Shown piece after piece: positions 1-7,727 of a stretch of 64,000 nucleotides of DNA. Source of the stretch: Motilimonas eburnea (GTDB lineage Bacteria; Pseudomonadota; Gammaproteobacteria; Enterobacterales; CBDFNC01); contig NZ_JAIMJB010000013.1 in the NCBI RefSeq assembly GCF_021295345.1, positions 1 through 64,000 of the forward strand, written 5' to 3'. Below the pieces are notes generated by a model. The model was not told the DNA's origin. It ran no database searches and worked only from the letters and a program-made list of their open reading frames with translations. A program made the position numbers and the translations under genes. The stretch's first letter is position 1. Every line of letters starts with the position of its first letter.

Positions 1-397
1 AATGTTTGAATTCAAAGGTGCGTTCATACAAAACAACGCTGCGACCATTGACGGCAATGGATGCGCGCAATGTCATCATTCGCAGCTGTTCACGCACGTC
101 AGCCCAGTCGATAAGGACAAATGGAAAAGGGTTGAGACTGCAAGTTAGCTGCGCATGCCAGCGATAAATATCGATGCGCTTGCGGTGCAACTGTGCATTA
201 CCAAGCAACCTATCAACACGCTTAATGGCATGTTTAGGAGATGTCTTACCCGCCATGAAACGGCCAAGTTGAGTTAGGGTGAGACGGTCACCTTGAAGCA
301 ATGCATGGGTGGAATCAATGAGGGAATTAAGTCGCTTTTTGTGAATGAAAGGGCATTGATTTTGTAGCTGTTGGTGTATGATATTGAGCTCACGCAT
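1..397 (-). CDS. IS4-family transposase, N-terminal part (runs off the left edge)
   Basis: This frame stays open to the window edge and gives about 132 residues beginning MRELNIIHQQLQ. It contains LTLTQLGRFMAG, KHAIKRVDRLLGN and FPFVLIDWADV, the pattern of the N-terminal half of IS4-family DDE transposases of the IS10-like group. The aspartate in LIDWADV is in the position expected for the first catalytic acidic residue. The rest of the enzyme and the left end of the element lie outside the window, so I cannot tell whether it is intact. The start codon at 397-395 lies inside one arm of a 14-bp inverted repeat. The family assignment is by recognition, not by a search. Confidence 0.8.
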   Translation of the reverse strand, partial: MRELNIIHQQLQNQCPFIHKKRLNSLIDSTHALLQGDRLTLTQLGRFMAGKTSPKHAIKRVDRLLGNAQLHRKRIDIYRWHAQLTCSLNPFPFVLIDWADVREQLRMMTLRASIAVNGRSVVLYERTFEFKH

Positions 398-455
398 CTC
401 GTTGTAATCTGGTTTGTTTTTGGCGAAATTAATTAGTTTACACAACGAGATGCGT
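392..455. repeat. 14-bp perfect inverted repeat over the transposase start codon
   Basis: ACGCATCTCGTTGT at 392-405 is the exact reverse complement of ACAACGAGATGCGT at 442-455, with a 36-nt spacer. In a minus-strand transcript that begins outside the element both arms are present, and the ATG at 397-395 would be paired. A transcript that starts between the arms would have a free start codon. Protection of transposase translation from read-through transcription by such a hairpin is known for several insertion sequences. Its use here is inference. Confidence 0.6.
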
Positions 456-509
456 TTCTATGTATTTGATAGCGAAAGATATTTTTTGGGGATTCGCTAG
501 AGCAAGGCG

Positions 510-1222
510 TTATACGCAAAAAGGAGATAACAATGCGTAAATTATTAATGGCAATGGGAACTGCTTTCCTTGCTTCTTGTGCTTCAACTTCGCCTAGTGG
601 TAGCGTTACCAGCGTTAATGTTGAGTTGCCTCAAAATGTTAAATGGTCGGTTGTGTCGGATCGTGCTGATAACTCTCAATACATAAAAGAGTGGGTGCCG
701 GAAGGTGAAAACCCGATAACATCCAAATGGATAATCACCGAACAAATGTTAACGCTAGGCTCTAAAACTTCAGCAGAGTCATTTCAAAAGCAAATGTTCT
801 CTCTATCCAAGCAAAGTTGTACGGATGTTTTGTTTAATGGTCCTCAAGAAATTGATGTTAGTGGTCACAAAACTTCCGTCGGAAGAATCATGTGCGCGAA
901 TCAGCACGGCAAACCATTTGGCACCTTTACCGACCAGCGAGTGGTTGTTGATGGAATTACTGCGTATGTTGTTACCAGTGAGCTAAGAATTCCAGCATCA
1001 AAAAAAGCAGGTGTCTTAGCGTTTGGCAAAGATCAACTTGAAGAAATGAAAGAATTTATGGCGTTACAAAGTGCTTCTTCAAAGCTTGTTCGTGAGTCTG
1101 TAAAAATACAAGTTCAGTGATATTTGCGTATAACAAAGCCATTATGAATGGGACGTAAAAAGCTCGGCTACGTCACTTCGTTCCTATTTTAGCCAAGCTT
1201 TTATGCGCCCCATATTGCGGAG
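510..1222 (+). mobile_element. Integron gene cassette 1 (lipoprotein gene plus attC)
   Basis: The cassette is bounded by core heptamers GTTATAC at 509-515 and GTTAGGC at 1222-1228, both fitting GTTRRRY. Its own inverse core GTATAAC at 1128-1134 is the exact reverse complement of its 5' core GTTATAC. That relationship is expected when the circular cassette re-forms attC. The cassette holds one gene with a strong ribosome binding site very near the 5' boundary, which is typical cassette layout. No cassette promoter is apparent. Confidence 0.75.
533..1120 (+). CDS. Cassette-borne putative lipoprotein, unknown function
   Basis: The product has 195 residues. It begins with a short signal peptide ending in the lipobox LASC, which puts the lipidated cysteine at residue 16, so the protein should be membrane-anchored and exported. 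AAGGAG lies just upstream of the ATG (521-526). The mature part has two cysteines (near the C-S/TDVLF and IMCANQHG segments) that could pair in the periplasm. I recognise no domain. The gene is the single ORF of an integron cassette and ends just before the attC site. Cassette lipoproteins are common in chromosomal integrons, but nothing here shows what this one binds or does. Confidence 0.75.
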   Translation: MRKLLMAMGTAFLASCASTSPSGSVTSVNVELPQNVKWSVVSDRADNSQYIKEWVPEGENPITSKWIITEQMLTLGSKTSAESFQKQMFSLSKQSCTDVLFNGPQEIDVSGHKTSVGRIMCANQHGKPFGTFTDQRVVVDGITAYVVTSELRIPASKKAGVLAFGKDQLEEMKEFMALQSASSKLVRESVKIQVQ

Positions 1223-1228
1223 TTAGGC
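1128..1228 (+). other. attC recombination site 1
   Basis: The site runs from inverse core GTATAAC to core GTTAGGC, 101 bp. Between them lies an imperfect palindrome: GGGACGTAAAAAGCTCGGCTA on the left pairs with the reverse complement of TAGCCAAGCTTTTATGCGCCCC on the right with a few unpaired bases. Such extrahelical bases set strand choice for integron integrases. The site follows the cassette 1 stop codon by 7 bases. Confidence 0.75.
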
Positions 1229-2087
1229 ATACATATAATCAGGGATAGTATACTAAATGAAATCAAAACTAATCATCGCCGGCTTACTTGCGTCGCTAAT
1301 CGGATGTGCATCTACATCACAGCCATCAATAACACAAAACTCAGGGCTCTTTGAGAGCAACAGTCTGGAGGTAAGAAAAGTAGGCATCTACGTTACCCCC
1401 TATTACAGTGCGGCGGTAGCCGCATCAGAAAAGCCTACTGTATCTGTTGCCAAGAACTATGACTCATTATTATCGTCGAATGATCCTGCCGACATTCTTA
1501 AGGCAGAAGAGCTTATTAAGCAATCACCAGAACTAATAACTCCAATGACCCTCATGGTATTATCAATTCGCCTCTATGATGTCGGCCTCAGAGACAAGTC
1601 AGTTTTTTGGTTCTATGTCGCTAAAGATAGGTTTATAACGCTGTCTGAGGTTCTTGATCTTTCACACCCAGCATTAGCACAGGTTGAACAAGCAACAGCC
1701 GATTTTGCAACGTTAGCAGGCCCTGTTATCAACGGATACGCTTTCTGTAGCATCGAAAATCAGCAAACACAGAGAAGCTCTGCTTTCGATTGGGTGTCAA
1801 ATAACCCTTATCAGGCTATGTTTATTGAACAGTTACCTGCAAGAGGACCAAATAGAGAAGAGAGCTTGAATCAGGCTTTACGAAAGATCGAACAAATGAT
1901 ATCTCAAGAGCAAGCCTTCTTATCAGATCCTGCAAATATCGAACTAATGAAAGCAGCACGCGACACCAATAATGTAGATGCACAGTATTGCTGGCGTTAA
2001 CCTCGCAAGAGCCTAACAAGAAAATCCAGGGGATAAAATAAGTCGCGCTCCGCGTGAATACACTTATTTAGCTCCTTCTTTAATGCG
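1223..2087 (+). mobile_element. Integron gene cassette 2 (lipoprotein gene plus attC)
   Basis: The 5' core is GTTAGGC (1222-1228) and the cassette's own inverse core is GCCTAAC (2011-2017), an exact reverse-complement pair. The 3' core is GTTATGT (2087-2093). This is the second independent case in which the 5' core and the own inverse core match perfectly, and the heptamer differs from that of cassette 1. Chance is therefore an unlikely explanation. Confidence 0.75.
1257..2000 (+). CDS. Cassette-borne putative lipoprotein, unknown function
   Basis: The product has 247 residues, with signal peptide and lipobox LIGC (Cys17). The mature start is CASTSQPS, close to the CASTSPS of the lipoprotein in the previous cassette, although the two proteins do not otherwise look alike. 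The body looks largely helical (for example the stretch around ADILKAEELIKQSPELITP), suggesting a repeat-like or all-alpha fold. Two cysteines remain in the mature part (FCSIEN and the C-terminal YCWR). No Shine-Dalgarno sequence is convincing before the ATG. The gene fills cassette 2 and ends 10 bases before its attC. Function unknown. Confidence 0.7.
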   Translation: MKSKLIIAGLLASLIGCASTSQPSITQNSGLFESNSLEVRKVGIYVTPYYSAAVAASEKPTVSVAKNYDSLLSSNDPADILKAEELIKQSPELITPMTLMVLSIRLYDVGLRDKSVFWFYVAKDRFITLSEVLDLSHPALAQVEQATADFATLAGPVINGYAFCSIENQQTQRSSAFDWVSNNPYQAMFIEQLPARGPNREESLNQALRKIEQMISQEQAFLSDPANIELMKAARDTNNVDAQYCWR

Positions 2088-2093
2088 TTATGT
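2011..2093 (+). other. attC recombination site 2
   Basis: The site is 83 bp, from inverse core GCCTAAC to core GTTATGT. The inner arms GGGATAAAATAAGT and ACTTATTTAGCTCC pair with one or two extrahelical bases, around a GC-rich apex. It directly follows the stop codon of the second cassette gene. Confidence 0.72.
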
Positions 2094-2241
2094 GTTTCTC
2101 ATGATGATAGCCTATGCGTGTTTTGTGTGCGCATAAATTATAGGTGCAAGATAAGCATGTATACGGACGCCAAAACGCTGGCTATACTTTGCTCCTCCGT
2201 CGCGAAGTATAGCCAGCCATTTTGCGCCGATTGATGAGGTG
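2088..2241 (+). mobile_element. ORF-less integron cassette 3
   Basis: The interval lies between core GTTATGT (2087-2093) and core GTTACGC (2241-2247) and is only 154 bp. I see no ORF with a ribosome binding site in it. Its last 89 bp form the next attC, leaving about 70 bp of free sequence. It may be a promoter or RNA cassette, or the remnant of a deleted gene. The inverse core is degenerate, so this cassette is less certain than cassettes 1 and 2. Confidence 0.5.
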
Positions 2242-2247
2242 TTACGC
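2159..2247 (+). other. attC recombination site 3
   Basis: A perfect 12-bp stem, CTGGCTATACTT (2178-2189) with AAGTATAGCCAG (2205-2216), is extended outward by imperfect pairing of GACGCCAAAACG with CATTTTGCGCC. The right core is GTTACGC. The left core GTATAC lacks one base of the consensus RYYYAAC. The layout matches a chromosomal-integron attC. Confidence 0.65.
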
Positions 2248-2679
2248 ATTTAAAAAAATGAGAAAGGAGCAGGACATGAATCAGCATGAAAAGTTAAATT
2301 ATGTTGAGTTTGGTGCAAAGGATTTGGAATCAACAAAGTCATTCTTCTCATCTGTTTTTGGTTGGGATTTCGTTGATTACGGCCCTGACTATTCAGCATT
2401 TTCCAATCAGGGCTTAGATGGTGGTTTTTTTAAATCAGACGCTTGCAGCCAGACTCAAACTGGCGGGGCGCTTTTGATCTTCTACAGCGCAGATATCGAG
2501 TCTACCTTGGCGAAAGTGGTTCAAAATGGTGGTGAAATTGTTCGCCCAATATTTGAGTTTCCTGGGGGTTGTCGTTTCCACTTTATTGAGCCAAGTGGTA
2601 ATGAGTTTGCAGTTTGGTCGCCAGCACGCGTATAACAAATAAGAATAGGTGCCGCGCAGCCGACACTTATATTCAACCC
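2242..2679 (+). mobile_element. Integron gene cassette 4 (VOC-fold gene, worn 3' site)
   Basis: The cassette starts at core GTTACGC (2241-2247) and carries one gene with a strong ribosome binding site. The expected inverse core would be GCGTAAC; the observed GTATAAC (2630-2636) overlaps the stop codon. The 3' core is worn, with CTTGAAC (2679-2685) the best candidate. This appears to be the last cassette before ordinary chromosomal DNA. Confidence 0.55.
2276..2635 (+). CDS. VOC-family (glyoxalase/bleomycin-resistance fold) protein
   Basis: The product has 119 residues. The ATG was chosen because AAAGGAG lies 6 bases upstream; longer in-frame starts would cross the cassette boundary. The chain follows one beta-alpha-beta-beta-beta VOC module pair: NYVEFGAKDLESTKSFFSSVFGW, then GGALLIFYSADIESTLAKV, and the closing strand CRFHFIEPSGNEFAVW. 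The glutamate of FIEPSGNEF sits where VOC enzymes bind metal. VOC proteins act as dimers on small molecules and include lyases, dioxygenases and drug-binding resistance proteins, and this sequence does not say which. It is a typical integron cargo gene. Confidence 0.8.
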   Translation: MNQHEKLNYVEFGAKDLESTKSFFSSVFGWDFVDYGPDYSAFSNQGLDGGFFKSDACSQTQTGGALLIFYSADIESTLAKVVQNGGEIVRPIFEFPGGCRFHFIEPSGNEFAVWSPARV

Positions 2680-2685
2680 TTGAAC
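2630..2685 (+). other. attC-like site 4, degenerate
   Basis: The inverse core GTATAAC overlaps the VOC stop codon. The arms AATAAGAATAGGTG and CACTTATATTC pair imperfectly around CCGCGCAGCCGA. The right core CTTGAAC differs from GTTRRRY in its first base. It is probably a short or decayed attC marking the end of the array. Confidence 0.45.
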
Positions 2686-2720
2686 AAGACAGGGAGCACG
2701 GTAGCTGCACCCTGTATAGG

Positions 2721-5700
2721 CTAAGACTCGCTTTTCATTTCTGATAAAGGCCCAACACAAGGGCGCTCGGCTAATTGTTTGTTTTTTTGCTTAAGATAAA
2801 AGTAAGAGACCAGCAATAACACACCGCCGATGGCCATAAAGGCCACGACTTTTTGCACCAAAGCAAAACCTGCCATGTCCCAAAAGATCACCTTGATAAA
2901 AACAAATGCAAATAACGCACTGGCCAGCCTAATTAAGCGTTGTTTTTGTGGCTGTAAGCTCAGCATCATTAACCAGCTGCCATGTGCCACAAGGGCTACC
3001 GAACTAAATGGCGCATATACCTCAGAGCCTAAGCTGTAACCGATTAACAAATAAGCAGCGATAAACAGCCCATGCCAAAGCAGTAGCAAGCTTAGATAAT
3101 GGATTCGCAGCACCCGCTTAATGGGGGTGTAAAACAACAGTTTACCCAAGCCAAGTAATGCAAGGCCATCAAATATGGCGAGTAGTAAGATTTCGCGTGG
3201 AGCGCCGTGCAATGTTGGATCATACAGTGCCGCCCCATGTAAGCCGATTAAGCAAAGCGTGGCCATGACAACACTGGCCAAGGCCAAACGCCAACTCGGG
3301 CGAATGGGTCTGTGCAGTGGCCAATGGTTCAAGTCTTGCCACAAGCAATAATAAGCAACCAGCAGCGCAGGGGCAAGCCAGTCGGTAACATAATAAGTCG
3401 TAGCGAACCCAACCATCGCCATGTAATAAGGCTTTACCGGATAGGCCATGGCTAATGGTTTAAAGCGGGTAAGGTAGCGCTGGCGACTTGGATAAACATA
3501 GCTGTATGCCATTATCGCTGCTAATCCAATCCCTAAACCTAGCACACCATTAACATCATCATTCAAGCTGAGGTAAAAGTTATATCCGCTTGCCAACACC
3601 AGCAACATCATTGCTAAGGATCGCAATAGCACATGGCGGATGGGCAGATGCAAGGCGAGAGCAAACGCAGCGCAGCCCCATAAACTAAACCAAAGGGCGT
3701 CTGGGAGCTTAGTGGCAACATAAACACATATGGCCACGACCAAGGAGAAATAATAAGGCACACTCTTACGTAATAAGGTGAGGGGGTGATGCCTAAACAA
3801 CCAACCGCGCCATTGCGTTAACCTTAGTCGCAACGCGCTAAAGACAACCAGACTGATGCCTAAGGCCAGCCAACCTTGGGGTAATTCGGCAAATAAGCTG
3901 ACTACCATGGCGATATTGGCCGACCAAACCAGCGCCAGTAATTGATAACGAAACCAAAGATGCGCCAGCCAAGCGTGCAGTGCAAATACCACCAGCGCGC
4001 AGCCCCAAAGGGATAGGGCAATATGCTGTGGCCAATGCCACGAGTAACAAAACAGCGCCACCACCACTAAGGTGAAATAGGCCGGCGTCAGTTTGAGTAA
4101 CTCAGGCAAAGGCGCTAATGCACGCAAACGTGCTCGGCAGCGAGCAACATTGTGTTCAATCGCGGCAAACATAACGCAGCCAAGTCCTAAGCCAAGCCAG
4201 CCTTGCCACATGCCCTCGTCCGCAGCTTGCCAAACGGACAACAAGACCGCGAAAAAGAACAGCAGTAAGGCTTCCATGCGCAGTATTTTGTCTTTGCGCC
4301 AATAATCTAAGGTTAACGCAATCGCCATGCTTAACCAGGCGGCCAGTGCCACCCAATCCCCTGCCACCTTACCCACTTTAATCGTAACGTAAGCCGGAAT
4401 AGCTAGGTAAACCAGTAAGTTAACAGCCCTTGCTACGGGCAATAACGAAGAGCTAGGCAAGTAACGACAATAAACGCGATAACTCAGCCACATTAAAACA
4501 AATACACCAACACGCGCTAGCTGTGCCTGCAAGTCTTGCTCAAAAAAGCGCCAGCTATGGGCTTGATATACACTGATTAAAATCTGAATCAATAACGGCA
4601 AATAGGCTAGCCAAGACAAGATCTCGGTAGCAGGCAATACTTGGCGTGTGGTGCGCCACAGCAGCATGGGAATAACTAATATAGAGGCAACCAAGAGATA
4701 ATCTGGCAGCCAAATATAACAGCTGAAATACACAAACAGCGCCAACAGCAGCGAGAGTAATTCTGCCAAGCCCCGCGTCACGCCTTGCTCGGCTTTACCT
4801 AAGTCAGCGCCCGCTACAGCAACATAATGATGAAGTAAGCGTTCACAGCCGTGCACAATCGCCAAGGTGATAGCAAAATTCAGCCAAGGCGCCGTCACGG
4901 CAAATGATGCAAAAACAAACAAGGGCGCAATCGCTTCGCTTGGGATCAGTAATAAATTAACGCAAGCATAGGCGGTGCTGAGCAAACCTATCACTAACAG
5001 CACATAAGCTTCACCGCGAACGCCGACATAACGATGGCGTAACCCTAACCAAAGTAACAAGGCGCCTTCCAGTGACCAAATAACCCCTTGAAATTCAGTC
5101 GAGACTAAAATAGTGGCGGCGAAACCCGCGAGCACACCAGCAAACACTAAACACAGGTGTTTCACTTCATCTTGCTTGCGCCAGTAGGCAAATAAGCCAA
5201 GGAATAACAAGCTATTGAGGGCTAAGACTTGGCCTCCCCAGTTATCCAGTTGCAGCATTGCCAAGATAAAGAAGGCCAATTGCGCCACTGGAATAGCCAA
5301 CAAATGCTGATCCAATTTCAGTTTACGCAACTTCACTATGCCTGTGAGGGTATAGAGTAAAAACAATAAGTTAATTGACAATAACACGAACAAGCTACGC
5401 CAGATATCAAGCTGGGCATGAAAATCAATCAACAAAATAAACGCTTCAACACTGGCGATATGGGTCATGCTTGCCAAGGTGAGTAGGCCGTGCCAGCGTA
5501 GCTGCTGACAGATCCGCCAAGCAAATAGCGCCTGCAATAAAATATAGGGTAAATACAAGGCGGGGTAGTCCTGCTCAACCCCAAACACCAAGGGAGAAAA
5601 CGCACCGCCGAGCAAGGCTATTACGGCCACGATTTTGGTTTCCAGCTTTTGTGCTAAGCCATAACCCGCTAAGGTCACCGCGACTAACCAAATAAGCGAT

Positions 5701-6521
5701 GATAAAGGGCCAAGGATGCCAAGATAAGGCCCTGCAAAATAAGCACATAAATAATTTAAAATGATGGCCAGCCCCACGAGCCCCGAGCCATATTCAGACA
5801 TATCCGGTTTCTTTTTATAAACCCACAGGCCCGCCGCTAAAATTGAGTTGGCGAATAGCACAGAGACCGCAATGCGCATGCCATCGCTAAACACATGGTG
5901 CCATGAATATTGCAGCAAATAGCCAAATCCTAAGGTTAACGCCGCAATACCCGCCAAGGTCATCAAAAACACCGGGCCAAGGCCGCGCTGCTGGTAATGG
6001 CTATAGAAGCCTTTTAATTGTCGAGCGACTTTGGCAAGCGGTCCTAGTAAGGCATCGAGCCACTCATTACTGGCCTGCTCAAGGGCATTTTTTTGCATTT
6101 TTTGCGGCAAGGATTCGGTAGGCGCTGTGCTCGTTTGCTTTATCTTGACAGTAGTGCTGGCTTGAGCGGCGGCCGAGTGAACGACTTTAGGCTTTTTAGA
6201 TAGGTGTTCAGTTGATGTTGCTACTGGTCGTGGGTTTTCAATTGGCGCAGCTTGCGGTGTGATGTTTGTGTTTGCTTCGACAATCGGGGTGTCAACCTCG
6301 GCTGGCTTACTCGGCTCGGGAGTCACGTGTTTGATTTGCGGCTGTTCAACACCGGCTATGACTGGCGCAGCGGTGACATTAGGCTCAAGGTTGGCATTGA
6401 CCATTTCGCTTTTAATATTAGCTAGCTTACTTTCTGCTTGGTCAATGCGAATGGCTAAGTCGATTTGATGATGCCGCAACGCTTGCAGCTCGTTTTCCAA
6501 CGCGGTAATTAAATGCTTCAA
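2721..6521 (-). CDS. DUF2339 giant integral membrane protein
   Basis: The product has 1266 residues. The N-terminus (about 1-50) is a predicted coiled coil (ENELQALRHHQIDLAIRIDQAESKLANI). A Pro/Thr/Ala-rich linker follows (about 50-150). From about residue 180 to near the end there are many closely spaced hydrophobic segments, well over twenty likely membrane helices. This is the architecture of DUF2339 proteins, found in many proteobacteria, for which I know no established function. Translation appears to start at TTG, preceded on the minus strand by AGGTGAG at close spacing; no ATG fits better. It is transcribed toward the cassette array. The C-terminal tail (KQKNKQLAERP) is basic and probably cytoplasmic. 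Confidence 0.8.
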   Translation of the reverse strand: MKHLITALENELQALRHHQIDLAIRIDQAESKLANIKSEMVNANLEPNVTAAPVIAGVEQPQIKHVTPEPSKPAEVDTPIVEANTNITPQAAPIENPRPVATSTEHLSKKPKVVHSAAAQASTTVKIKQTSTAPTESLPQKMQKNALEQASNEWLDALLGPLAKVARQLKGFYSHYQQRGLGPVFLMTLAGIAALTLGFGYLLQYSWHHVFSDGMRIAVSVLFANSILAAGLWVYKKKPDMSEYGSGLVGLAIILNYLCAYFAGPYLGILGPLSSLIWLVAVTLAGYGLAQKLETKIVAVIALLGGAFSPLVFGVEQDYPALYLPYILLQALFAWRICQQLRWHGLLTLASMTHIASVEAFILLIDFHAQLDIWRSLFVLLSINLLFLLYTLTGIVKLRKLKLDQHLLAIPVAQLAFFILAMLQLDNWGGQVLALNSLLFLGLFAYWRKQDEVKHLCLVFAGVLAGFAATILVSTEFQGVIWSLEGALLLWLGLRHRYVGVRGEAYVLLVIGLLSTAYACVNLLLIPSEAIAPLFVFASFAVTAPWLNFAITLAIVHGCERLLHHYVAVAGADLGKAEQGVTRGLAELLSLLLALFVYFSCYIWLPDYLLVASILVIPMLLWRTTRQVLPATEILSWLAYLPLLIQILISVYQAHSWRFFEQDLQAQLARVGVFVLMWLSYRVYCRYLPSSSLLPVARAVNLLVYLAIPAYVTIKVGKVAGDWVALAAWLSMAIALTLDYWRKDKILRMEALLLFFFAVLLSVWQAADEGMWQGWLGLGLGCVMFAAIEHNVARCRARLRALAPLPELLKLTPAYFTLVVVALFCYSWHWPQHIALSLWGCALVVFALHAWLAHLWFRYQLLALVWSANIAMVVSLFAELPQGWLALGISLVVFSALRLRLTQWRGWLFRHHPLTLLRKSVPYYFSLVVAICVYVATKLPDALWFSLWGCAAFALALHLPIRHVLLRSLAMMLLVLASGYNFYLSLNDDVNGVLGLGIGLAAIMAYSYVYPSRQRYLTRFKPLAMAYPVKPYYMAMVGFATTYYVTDWLAPALLVAYYCLWQDLNHWPLHRPIRPSWRLALASVVMATLCLIGLHGAALYDPTLHGAPREILLLAIFDGLALLGLGKLLFYTPIKRVLRIHYLSLLLLWHGLFIAAYLLIGYSLGSEVYAPFSSVALVAHGSWLMMLSLQPQKQRLIRLASALFAFVFIKVIFWDMAGFALVQKVVAFMAIGGVLLLVSYFYLKQKNKQLAERPCVGPLSEMKSES

Positions 6522-6817
6522 TGCTCACCTACTTAAACAACCGATGTGTGCTGGCCTATCGAACCTTTTAGCTACCCGTTACGGTCTGTTGTGTCTGAAC
6601 GATCTAAAAGTAGATAATACCGATTAAATAAATAATTTATCAATTATCTTATGCAGGAACCCTGCGCGATATCGCTTATAACTTGCGGAAAATAGATGAA
6701 TACGGGGTTGAACTTTGAGGACTCATTTTTTCTAAATGAAGTTATCTAGCCTAACATGCCAAAATAGATGAAAATGTCTGTCCCATCTCTCGTTCTATCT
6801 TTCTTTATGAACTCACC
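6522..6817. other. Intergenic stretch before the IS110 remnant
   Basis: This A+T-rich stretch has no convincing ORF. The motif AAAATAGATGAA occurs twice (near 6690 and 6762). It should contain the promoter of the DUF2339 gene on the minus strand, but I cannot pick -35/-10 boxes with confidence. Confidence 0.3.
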
Positions 6818-7321
6818 ATGGTCATCAGAGGAGTTATAGTCAGGCTGCTGGCAAATGTGGAGCGCATAAATAAGCAAATAAAAGATGTTGAAGGGCAGTT
6901 AAATGAGCTGGTTCGGCATAAAACAAATTACACATTGCTCAACACTATACCTGGCATTGGAGATAATTATAGTGTCTACCATTTTGGTTTCTGTGGGAGA
7001 TGCAAGGGCTGTTAATAATGGCAGGCCGCTAGCTGGATAGGGTTGCCCTCAAAGCAATATACCAGTGGGGAAACCAATCGGTTAGGCAAAATAAGCAAGC
7101 GAGGTAATGCCTCGTTGCGTAAACATCTGAGACATGGTGCTCGAACGGTTTTAAACTGGTGCAATAAGAAAGACGATACACTCAGTCTCTGGTTGCAGCA
7201 GCTCAACCAGCGAATGCATGGTTGCAAAGCCGTGGTTGCATTAGCCACTAAGCTGGCTCGAATTATCTGGTCGGTATTGTTCAACAGGCAAGCGTTTGAT
7301 ATATCCAAGGCCTGCGTCTGA
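6818..7321 (+). pseudogene. IS110-family transposase remnant, truncated and frameshifted
   Basis: Pieces in three frames together read like the C-terminal half of an IS110-family transposase (Transposase_20 domain). They are NKQIKDVEGQLNELV...LLNTIPGIGD, then VSVGDARAVNNGRPLAG, then SWIGLPSKQYTSGETNRLGKISKRGN followed by LRKHLRHGARTVLNW. One frameshift falls near 6970 and another near 7030. The N-terminal RuvC-like DEDD half is absent, so about half of a usual 320-340-residue protein remains. The element cannot encode a working transposase and marks an old insertion between the DUF2339 and SemiSWEET genes. Confidence 0.8.
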
Positions 7322-7539
7322 GCGCCTAAACCAGAATTAGCAATAAATAAAAACAACCAAGTACAACACTAAGCGGTAGAAAGCATTGATGATTTAAACG
7401 GTTTTGTCTTATTCGGAACCTCAGCGTGGACAGCTGCCAACAAGGCATCGTGGGTGCAAAGCTGAGTAAGACATCTTCTGAAACTCATGAGGCGGGGTTC
7501 CCTAGAGAGAGCCTTTAAGACGCCGGATATATGTCCTAG
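7322..7539. other. Probable 3' flank of the IS110 remnant
   Basis: Non-coding DNA follows the transposase stop. IS110 elements commonly carry a non-coding 3' segment, and this stretch may be that segment, but I cannot define an end because IS110 elements often lack inverted repeats. No gene is visible. Confidence 0.35.
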
Positions 7540-7695
7540 CTATCTTTAGCTACAACGACAGCGAATGAAATCAGGCTGCTCTCTTCGGTCAATGCTGTTG
7601 GCTTCTACCAACATAACGGTTTTTTGGCCACAGACGAAGAAGCCGAGTTTAACGGCATTCGCTTTGTACCTATGATGTTGGACGTAACTAAGTGA
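7540..7695 (+). pseudogene. GNAT acetyltransferase C-terminal fragment
   Basis: The frame opens after a TAG and reads ATTTANEIRLLSSVNAV, then GFYQHNGF, and ends FVPMMLDVTK with TGA at 7693-7695. The FYQHNGF motif and the strand after it are typical of the end of GNAT N-acetyltransferases. No start codon, ribosome binding site or acetyl-CoA-binding loop precedes it. The 5' part was probably lost when the IS110 element or its decay rearranged the locus. Confidence 0.65.
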
Positions 7696-7727
7696 TATCT
7701 AGAGCCGTTGCCAGCGGCTCGTTCGCA

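Larger units (their letters stand above)
1..500 (-). mobile_element. IS4-family insertion sequence, one end
   Basis: The element comprises the transposase start plus about 100 bp of leader. Its outer end is inferred at about position 500. Read inward on the minus strand, the sequence there is CTAGCGAATCCCC, which resembles the CTGAGAGATCCCC terminus of the IS10 group. Only 8 bases separate this end from the GTTATAC core of the next integron cassette, so the element appears to have inserted into the 3' part of a preceding attC site. The boundary needs the other end and a target duplication to be confirmed. Confidence 0.5.

Noticed and set aside
2222-2275. A longer start for the VOC gene giving an extra 18 residues
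   Set aside because: It crosses the cassette core site and lacks a ribosome binding site, while AAAGGAG sits correctly before the ATG at 2276.
2435-2760. Two overlapping minus-strand frames of 79-91 codons opposite the VOC gene
   Set aside because: They have no start signals, unlikely composition and no recognisable motifs; they are antisense shadows of the cassette gene and attC.
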